From the NCBI GenBank assembly GCA_958452935.1, contig CAUDVX010000014.1, forward strand, positions 1-39,121: 39,121 nucleotides of DNA. The letters run 5' to 3'. A program made the position numbers and the translations under genes. This document shows, in pieces, positions 33,892 through 39,121 of the stretch; the stretch's first letter is position 1, and each line of letters begins with the position of its first letter. This DNA is from an uncultured Collinsella sp. (GTDB lineage Bacteria > Actinomycetota > Coriobacteriia > Coriobacteriales > Coriobacteriaceae). The notes below the pieces were generated by a model, which saw only the letters and a program-made list of their open reading frames with translations, did not search any database and was not told where the DNA came from.

Positions 33892-34569
33892 ATGTTCTGT
33901 CCCACTTGTGGTTCTCCCATTTCGGATGATGCCAAATTCTGCCCTGTCTGCGGTTCTGCCGTCGGTGCCGCTTCCGCTGCTCCTGCTCCGCAGCCCGCGC
34001 CGCAGCCTGCACCTCAGCCCCAGCCTGCTCCGCAGCCCACGCAGATTCAGCCCACTCCGGTTCAGGCAGTTCAGCCTCAGCCTCAGCAGCAGTACGCCGG
34101 GCAGCAGCAGTACACCGGTCAGCAGCAGTATGCTCAGCAGCCTGCACCTGCCCCGATGGGCTATACTCCGATTAAAACCGACCGTGGCGTGATCGGCTGG
34201 CTCCTGCTTTCCATCGTGACCTGCGGCATCTATTCATATTACTTCCTCTATTGCCTCGCCCGCGACATCAATGTCATGTGCCAGGACGACGGCGATTTCA
34301 CGCCGGGTCTGGCAGCATTTATCCTGCTGTCGTTCGTGACCTGCGGCTTCTACGCACTCTACTGGTACTACAAGATCGGTAACCGCCTGCAGGCTAATGC
34401 TCCTCGCTATGGCCTGATGTTCCAGGAGAACGGTACCACCGTTCTTATGTGGCAGATCGTCGGCGCGCTGCTGTGCGGCCTTGGCCCCATCTTTGCCATG
34501 AACATCATCATCAAGAATACCAATGCCATGGCAACGGCTTACAACGTCCGTCTTGGCGCTCGTGCCTAA
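33892..34569 (+). CDS. Zinc-ribbon DUF4234-domain membrane protein
   Basis: 225 residues. The zinc ribbon CPTC...CPVC (Cys3, 6, 17, 20) is followed by a Pro/Gln/Ala-rich linker (about 24-83) and a DUF4234 core: GWLLLSIVTCGIYSYYFLY, then FVTCGFYALYWYYKIGNRL, with paired TCGxY motifs in two helices, and a final membrane segment. AAAGGAGAGG lies just before the ATG. Function unknown; linker and ribbon mirror the preceding gene, so these look like paralogous modular proteins. The next gene overlaps its end. Confidence 0.8.
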   Translation: MFCPTCGSPISDDAKFCPVCGSAVGAASAAPAPQPAPQPAPQPQPAPQPTQIQPTPVQAVQPQPQQQYAGQQQYTGQQQYAQQPAPAPMGYTPIKTDRGVIGWLLLSIVTCGIYSYYFLYCLARDINVMCQDDGDFTPGLAAFILLSFVTCGFYALYWYYKIGNRLQANAPRYGLMFQENGTTVLMWQIVGALLCGLGPIFAMNIIIKNTNAMATAYNVRLGARA

Positions 34570-35059
34570 CGATAAGAGCGGCGTGAACAGCTCCCAGGGA
34601 CATAAGGGCGCGGCGGAACTCATTCGCCGCGCCCTTTCTTGCATCGGTGTGCTCTTTGTCGCCTGGTTCGCACTCTACCTGCTCGATATTGGCTGCGTGT
34701 TTCGCCTGATGACGGGCATTCCCTGTCCGGGATGTGGCATGACGAGGGCCTGGCTGGCAGCACTGCGCCTCGATTTTGCGGCGGCCTTTGCCTACCATCC
34801 GCTGTTTTGGGTGGTGCCGATTGCGTTTGTGCTCGCGTTCGTGCGCGAGGAGGTGACGTCGAGCAAGCTAAAGCGCGGCATCGACATTGCGGTTGTTGTT
34901 CTGTGCGTGCTGGTCGTTGCCGTATGGATCGTGCGCCTTATCAACCCGGCAGACGCGGGCCTGCTCTTTGGCGGCCATGCGCCCGCCGGAGTCCCCACCG
35001 ATATCATTCACCTCGAAACCCCACGCTGGCTCGCCATCCTTCGCTCTTACTTGTCGTGA
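34562..35059 (+). CDS. DUF2752-domain membrane protein
   Basis: 165 residues from GTG 34562, which overlaps the preceding stop by 8 bp; GTG 34583 is an alternative and neither has a strong ribosome binding site. The diagnostic motif is GIPCPGCGMTRAW after the first helix; two or three further membrane segments follow. DUF2752 proteins are small, uncharacterised and often located with DUF4234 or interferon-induced-type membrane genes, as here. Probably co-translated with the upstream gene. Confidence 0.8.
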   Translation: MPNDKSGVNSSQGHKGAAELIRRALSCIGVLFVAWFALYLLDIGCVFRLMTGIPCPGCGMTRAWLAALRLDFAAAFAYHPLFWVVPIAFVLAFVREEVTSSKLKRGIDIAVVVLCVLVVAVWIVRLINPADAGLLFGGHAPAGVPTDIIHLETPRWLAILRSYLS

Positions 35060-35091
35060 CGGAGGACGCGCTAGAAAAGCGGTCGACACAT

Positions 35092-35131
35092 AAGCGGGGG
35101 CGAACGTTGAGATAACGTTCGCCCCCGCTTT
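35092..35131. terminator. Terminator between convergent genes
   Basis: A perfect 17-bp stem (35092-35108 with 35114-35130) around a 5-nt loop. T tracts are short on both sides (TTT on plus), but the stem is very stable and lies between the convergent DUF2752 and M20 genes. Confidence 0.8.
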
Positions 35132-35165
35132 GCTATAGCCAGGTTGTTATAGGTGGGCGTGACGG

Positions 35166-36629
35166 CTACTCGCCGTGCTTCTCATCGTGGCGAGCGGCGG
35201 CACGGGCATCGTGGATGCCCTTGATTGCGGCATGGCGGGCGGTGCGGGCGTCGTGCACGGCGTCGCGGGCCTCGGCGGCAGTTGCCTTGGCAGAGCGCAG
35301 CTTGGCTGCCAGGTCGGGATTGGTCTCGGCAACCGCGGCGATCGTGGGGCCGTCGAGCTCTTCTTGCGTGGGCTCGGCCAAAAAGTCGATGGCATACTGA
35401 GCGGCTACCATGGAGCCCTTGGCGAGCACGCTCTCGTCGATCTTATAGAAGCAGGAGTGCTGGGCATAGGTGGCGCCAATCTGGGGGTTGCGCGTGCCAA
35501 CAAAGGCGAGCACGCCCGGTACGCGGCGCAGATACTCCGAGAAGTCCTCGCCCGAAAGCGTGCCGCGGTAATGGCCCTCGCCCGCGGGACCCAGGCACTT
35601 GAGCACAGCTTGGCGGCAGCGCTCGCTCGAGGCGGCATCGTTTTCGACCTTGTAGTTGGCGATGGTGTAGTCGGTGAGCTCGGCCTCGGCGCCCAGAGCA
35701 GCCGCGGTGTGCTCCACGATGCGGCGCATAAGCTCGGGCATCTCCTCATGCGTCTTGTCGCCATAGGTGCGCACCGTGCCGGCGAGGTACGCCGTGCCGG
35801 CGATAACGTTGCGCGCGGTGCCGCCATGCAGCTCGCCGACGGTGATGACGGCAGGTTCGTAGGGGCTAATCTCGCGCGAGACGATGGTCTGCAGGGCGTT
35901 GACGATTTCGGCGGCAACCATAACGGCGTCGTGGCCGCGCTGGGGCATGGCGCCATGGCACGAGGTGCCGCGGATGTCGATGCGGAACCAGTCGGTGTTT
36001 GCCATGCGTGGGCCGGGCTCGCAGCTTACGGTGCCGGCGTCGACCTCGCTCCAGATGTGCGCGGCGTAGGCGCCGTCGACGCCGTCGAGCACACCCGTGC
36101 CGATCATGAGTTTGGCGCCCTGGCCGTTTTCCTCGCTGGGCTGGAAAACGATGCGAATCTCGCCGTGGATGTCATCGGTCATGTGGCGCAGAATCTGCAG
36201 CGTGCCGAGCATCATGGCGATATGGCAGTCGTGACCGCAGGCGTGCATGCAGCCCTCGTTGACGCTGGCGAACTCCTCGCCGGTCTGCTCGGTGACAGGC
36301 AGGGCGTCGATATCGGCGCGCAGCAGGATACGGCGGCGCGGCGTGCCGTCCTCGCGGTAGGCATCCGGCGCGGTACCGCGAAGCGTCGCCACCAGGCCCG
36401 TCTTGAGCGGACGCTCGTAGGGGATATTCATGGCGTCGAGCTGGTTGGCGATGTCGGAAGTCGTGCGCTCCTCGGCAAGGCTCAGCTCCGGGTGCTTATG
36501 GAAGTGCCGGCGCTGCTTGATGATGTAGGGTTCAAACTCGGCGGCGATATCCTGGATGGCCGCGGTGACGTCGTCTGCCGCGCGAACCTCGGTTGCCGCC
36601 ATAATCTGCTGTGCCTTGGTCTTCGTCAT
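35166..36629 (-). CDS. M20-family amidohydrolase/carboxypeptidase (M20D) with C-terminal extension
   Basis: 487 residues from ATG 36629 (AAGGAGC 8 nt upstream). Motifs: RRHFHKHPELSLAEERT (40-56), LLRADIDALP (102-111), the metal-binding HACGHDCH (Cys131, His133), PSEENGQGA (Glu166/Glu167), His191 and the late AQHSCFY (His391). This fits the M20D group that removes acyl or aminoacyl groups (hippurate, N-acyl-amino acid or IAA-amino acid hydrolases). The core ends at about 418; residues 419-487 are an Ala/Arg/His-rich helical tail absent from most family members. Cytoplasmic. Divergent from the YtcJ-like gene. Confidence 0.9.
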   Translation of the reverse strand: MTKTKAQQIMAATEVRAADDVTAAIQDIAAEFEPYIIKQRRHFHKHPELSLAEERTTSDIANQLDAMNIPYERPLKTGLVATLRGTAPDAYREDGTPRRRILLRADIDALPVTEQTGEEFASVNEGCMHACGHDCHIAMMLGTLQILRHMTDDIHGEIRIVFQPSEENGQGAKLMIGTGVLDGVDGAYAAHIWSEVDAGTVSCEPGPRMANTDWFRIDIRGTSCHGAMPQRGHDAVMVAAEIVNALQTIVSREISPYEPAVITVGELHGGTARNVIAGTAYLAGTVRTYGDKTHEEMPELMRRIVEHTAAALGAEAELTDYTIANYKVENDAASSERCRQAVLKCLGPAGEGHYRGTLSGEDFSEYLRRVPGVLAFVGTRNPQIGATYAQHSCFYKIDESVLAKGSMVAAQYAIDFLAEPTQEELDGPTIAAVAETNPDLAAKLRSAKATAAEARDAVHDARTARHAAIKGIHDARAAARHDEKHGE

Positions 36630-36797
36630 GGTCGATTTGCTCCTTGTTGGCTCGATCGCAAAATCGTACAGGCTCTCTCCAGTATGCCACCTGCCGCTAG
36701 AGCTGGTAAAGTTGCCGTTTGCCGCTTGGGGTTTTGTAACAAGAGTGGGGGAGTACACTCGGGGGTGTTGAATTTCCTGCCAGAGATGGGGATGCCC

Positions 36798-38435
36798 ATG
36801 CAGCATATCGATCGGATTATCCGCTCCAAGAACGTTTTTACCGCCCAAGACGGCATCGATGCCGCCCGCGAGCTGGCGATTGCCATTGCAGGCGATCGCA
36901 TCGTCGCAGTCGGCGCGCCCGATGACGTGATTGCCGCCGCACCTGCTGCCACGCCGGTAGTCGACTACGGCGAGCAATTCATCTGCCCCGGTTTCCATGA
37001 TGCGCACCTGCACTTCTTCCATACCTCGGTCGGTTCCTCGCCGTACATGCTCATGGATATGGGCACGTCAGAGGCGGCACTGGTGCAGCATGCGCTCAAG
37101 TTTTCCCAAGGCTTGCCCGATGACGCCTGGGTCGTGACCCAGGGCTGGCGCGATTACCGCTGGGATCCGCCCGAGCACCCTACCAAGGCTTCCCTCGACG
37201 CCGCCTTCCCCGATCGCCCCTGTGTTATGTATTCGGGCGATGGGCATACCCTGTGGCTCAACAGCCGCGCACTCGAAGCCCTCGGCGTGACGCGCGACAG
37301 CGAGCCTCCGGCGGGTGGCAGCTACGACAAGGATGCAAATGGCGAACTCACAGGTATCGCTCACGAGGCTGCGGCCATGCAGCTGCTGCCGCGCTGTCTT
37401 GAGTGGCTGGGCGAGGACCGCATCGCGAGCGCTTACGCCGACCAGATGAAGCGTATGGCCGAGCAAGGCATCACCTCAATTTGCGATATGTCGCTCATGC
37501 CCATGCCAGGCTGCGACTTTATTCGCGACGATGTTTGCGACAAGCTGCAGGCCGCCGGCAAGCTGGGCATCCGCGCCCATTTGTTTCCCACGCTGCTGGA
37601 TGACCAATCACGCTTGGAAGAACTCCAGACCCGCTACGCGAACAACGCGCTGCTCTCGGCGCCAGGCTTTAAACAGTTCTTCGACGGCGTGTCGAGCGAG
37701 CATACCGCATACCTCACTGAGCCCTATACCAACCCGCGCTTTCCGGGCGACCTGGGTCGTCTGACGGTTCCCGTCGAGCGCATGCGCAAGCTGGTTCTGG
37801 CGGCAGCCGAGCGTGGGCACACCGTGCGCATCCACGTTATCGGCGACGGCGCCATTCATGCTGCGCTCGATATCTTTGAGGAGGCGGCAGAGCTCTACGG
37901 TCTGCCCCCGCACGGTCATAACACGCTCGAGCATCTGGAGAATTTGCTGCCCGGTGACATCGATCGTCTGCGCAAACTCAACGTCATTGCCTCGAGCCAA
38001 CCCTGCCATATCACGCTCGACCCGGGTGGCCCGGAGCGCGACCTGGGCCTGGAACGCAGCCGCATCATGTGGCCGTTTGCGACCTATAAGCAGCGCGGCA
38101 TCCGCCAAGCTTTCGGTACCGATAGCCCCATCACAGCCGTTACCAGCATGAACGTGCTCTACACGGCTATCACGCGTCAGGACCCCAAAAGCCACTGGCC
38201 CGAGGGCGGCTGGCTCCCCAGCGAGCGCATCGACGCGGCTACAGCTCTGCGCAACTACACCCTGGGTAGCGCCTACGCAGCAGGTGACGAGCAAAACCTC
38301 GGCAGCCTAGAGCCCGGCAAATACGCCGACCTGGTAGTCCTGGACCAAAACCCGCTCACTATCGACCCCCAAGAGCTGCAAGCCACCAAGGTTCAGGCCA
38401 CCTACCTGGCAGGCAACTTGATTTATGAGCGCTAA
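36798..38435 (+). CDS. YtcJ-like metal-dependent amidohydrolase (Amidohydro_3)
   Basis: 545 residues if started at ATG 36798; in-frame ATGs at 36786 and 36792 are also possible and none has a strong ribosome binding site. The HxH metal motif is PGFHDAHLHF (His70, His72). Further landmarks are MYSGDGHTLWLNSRALEALG, RIHVIGDGAIHAALD and RQAFGTDSPI, the usual YtcJ-type order. The C-terminal beta domain ends GKYADLVVLDQNPLTIDP. The family hydrolyses amide or imine bonds in small molecules; the substrate is unknown. A strong hairpin terminator follows. Confidence 0.9.
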   Translation: MQHIDRIIRSKNVFTAQDGIDAARELAIAIAGDRIVAVGAPDDVIAAAPAATPVVDYGEQFICPGFHDAHLHFFHTSVGSSPYMLMDMGTSEAALVQHALKFSQGLPDDAWVVTQGWRDYRWDPPEHPTKASLDAAFPDRPCVMYSGDGHTLWLNSRALEALGVTRDSEPPAGGSYDKDANGELTGIAHEAAAMQLLPRCLEWLGEDRIASAYADQMKRMAEQGITSICDMSLMPMPGCDFIRDDVCDKLQAAGKLGIRAHLFPTLLDDQSRLEELQTRYANNALLSAPGFKQFFDGVSSEHTAYLTEPYTNPRFPGDLGRLTVPVERMRKLVLAAAERGHTVRIHVIGDGAIHAALDIFEEAAELYGLPPHGHNTLEHLENLLPGDIDRLRKLNVIASSQPCHITLDPGGPERDLGLERSRIMWPFATYKQRGIRQAFGTDSPITAVTSMNVLYTAITRQDPKSHWPEGGWLPSERIDAATALRNYTLGSAYAAGDEQNLGSLEPGKYADLVVLDQNPLTIDPQELQATKVQATYLAGNLIYER

Positions 38436-38456
38436 TAATCATGCCGTACCGTTAAG

Positions 38457-38502
38457 CGCGGCTCGGGCAGCCTATTTTGGGATGGCGCTCGAGCCGCGTT
38501 TG
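38457..38502 (+). terminator. Terminator of the amidohydrolase gene
   Basis: CGCGGCTCG (38457-38465) pairs with CGAGCCGCG (38490-38498), then TTTGT. Confidence 0.6.
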
Positions 38503-39121
38503 TATATCGGTGGGGACTCGCTATGAGCGTCCCCGCTCTGCTTGATTTGAGCGTGGGGTGGGGCGCCGCTGCCCCGCGCATTTAATTTGGACATCAGCAA
38601 TGCCGTCTCTTGGTGTTTTGCATACTTTCCATTGCAGATTGCATAAAAAGGCTGGGATGTTCTTTCTGGTCCTGATGTACCCCCGCCTGGGCCGTGCAAA
38701 AAACGGAGTATTCAGCAACACAAGCCCCGCCGGCGCCGCTGCAGTCGGGTAGCATCGCGGAGCTCGATGACATTTTGTGGTCTGGTACGGCGCGAAGTAT
38801 GCCCATTTGTTCCAACGGGGTCTGCCCACCGACCAAAACCGCCCGCTGAAAGCATCCTTGGGACCAAAAAAGTATGTCCGGCGCGTATGCATTTACCCTG
38901 GCCTGCTGAATACTCCCAAAAATGCACGGTGCTCCCCGGGGGACCCGTGCGCGCGGCGAAAACCATGCCCATGTCGCTATCCGCATCGCCATTTTGCTGC
39001 ACTGACTTTTCTGAATACCGGGCCTGAATTAGTTAACCTGGCTCCCGGGGCGGACCGGAGGGCATGAAGTTTGTCGCGAGTTCCGCACGCAAAGGAAAGC
39101 ACTTAATGTGCTTTCCGTCTT
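38503..39121. other. Gene-free, repeat-rich right end
   Basis: About 620 bp without a convincing gene: open frames are short, start without ribosome binding sites and have unnatural composition. It contains a GGGGA/TCCCC hairpin (38512-38534), recurring AAGTATG/CATACTT strings (38621, 38796, 38870), the inverted repeat listed separately, a further CTGAATAC copy near 39011, and a hairpin GGAAAGCAC-TTAAT-GTGCTTTCC (39094-39116) at the edge, possibly a terminator or the start of another element. Confidence 0.5.
38692..38929. repeat. 238-bp element bounded by an imperfect 26-bp inverted repeat
   Basis: CCGTGCA-N6-GGAGTATTCAGCA (38692-38717) is inverted as TGCTGAATACTCC-N6-TGCACGG (38904-38929). 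The 13-bp and 7-bp blocks are perfect; the 6-nt A-rich middle differs. The interior has no gene. It could be a non-autonomous mobile element or a non-coding RNA locus. Confidence 0.6.

Noticed and set aside
35175..36797. A long plus-strand frame that continues into the YtcJ-like gene, implying a protein of over 1000 residues
   Set aside because: The upstream part is the antisense shadow of the M20 gene, whose motifs are unmistakable on the minus strand. The amidohydrolase fold begins only at about 36798.
38521..39067. Several open frames on both strands at the right end
   Set aside because: None has a ribosome binding site, domain or sensible composition. They overlap each other and an inverted repeat, so they are probably chance frames in non-coding repeat DNA.
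39064..39121. Small frame starting ATGAAGTTTGTC and running off the right edge
   Set aside because: The GGAGG before it is only 2 nt from the ATG and a perfect hairpin lies inside the frame. Too little sequence remains to support a gene.

Overview
The window is about 39 kb of dense, high-GC (roughly 60%) bacterial chromosome. Gene content and style point to an anaerobic gut actinobacterium of the class Coriobacteriia, most likely Collinsella or a close relative. The clues are the giant fused 2-hydroxyacyl-CoA dehydratase activase protein, an aryl-sulfate sulfotransferase remnant, Asp23/AmaP genes, a DUF6020 membrane protein, and many short palindromic intergenic repeats. The genus is an inference from family knowledge, not a database result. 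No rRNA, tRNA, CRISPR array, prophage or complete insertion sequence was found.

Layout. 1-263: end of an Hpt phosphotransfer protein. 370-4655 (minus strand): a polar amino-acid ABC operon in the order binding protein, permease, permease, ATPase, ending in a class-I glutamine-amidotransferase-fold hydrolase. 4656-5112: a gene-free stretch with the operon promoter, a REP-like hairpin, a striking array of six alternating 15-16 bp repeats about 40 bp apart, and a terminator. 5113-6894 (minus): a divergent, short DXS-like transketolase-family enzyme. 7123-8682: an HD phosphohydrolase and a CmpB-type membrane protein. 8881-10687: ammonium transporter plus a PII protein that lacks Tyr51. 10775-11632: HAD phosphatase. 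11760-17257: TetR regulator plus a 1593-residue double activase/dehydratase fusion. 17674-18633: 3-hydroxyacyl-CoA dehydrogenase. 18722-19832: a small accessory-looking patch with a sulfotransferase remnant and an orphan anchored protein. 19958-23016 (minus): DUF389 and OPT-family membrane proteins. 23208-26043: pantothenate kinase, dCMP deaminase, NifU-like Fe-S protein, Lgt. 26127-29282: DUF6020 membrane protein and YebC. 29448-30935: AmaP / DUF2273 / Asp23 envelope-stress operon. 31141-35059: YitT transporter-like protein, two zinc-ribbon membrane proteins and a DUF2752 protein. 35166-38435: divergent M20 peptidase and YtcJ-like amidohydrolase. 38436-39121: no credible gene, but repeat-rich DNA with an imperfect 26-bp inverted repeat.

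How the parts fit. Several modules serve nitrogen and amino-acid scavenging: the ABC transporter with its amidotransferase-fold hydrolase, Amt-PII, the M20 and YtcJ-type hydrolases, and the activase/dehydratase and hydroxyacyl-CoA dehydrogenase, which suit amino-acid or hydroxy-acid fermentation. The rest is housekeeping or envelope biology.

The most unusual content is non-coding: the alternating-repeat array at 4839-5055; six GGGAC-type hairpins, five of which sit within 9 nt of a stop codon; a 130-bp inverted-repeat element at 17375-17504; the inverted repeat at 38692-38929; and leader inverted repeats that cover the ribosome binding sites of the HAD and hydroxyacyl-CoA dehydrogenase genes.
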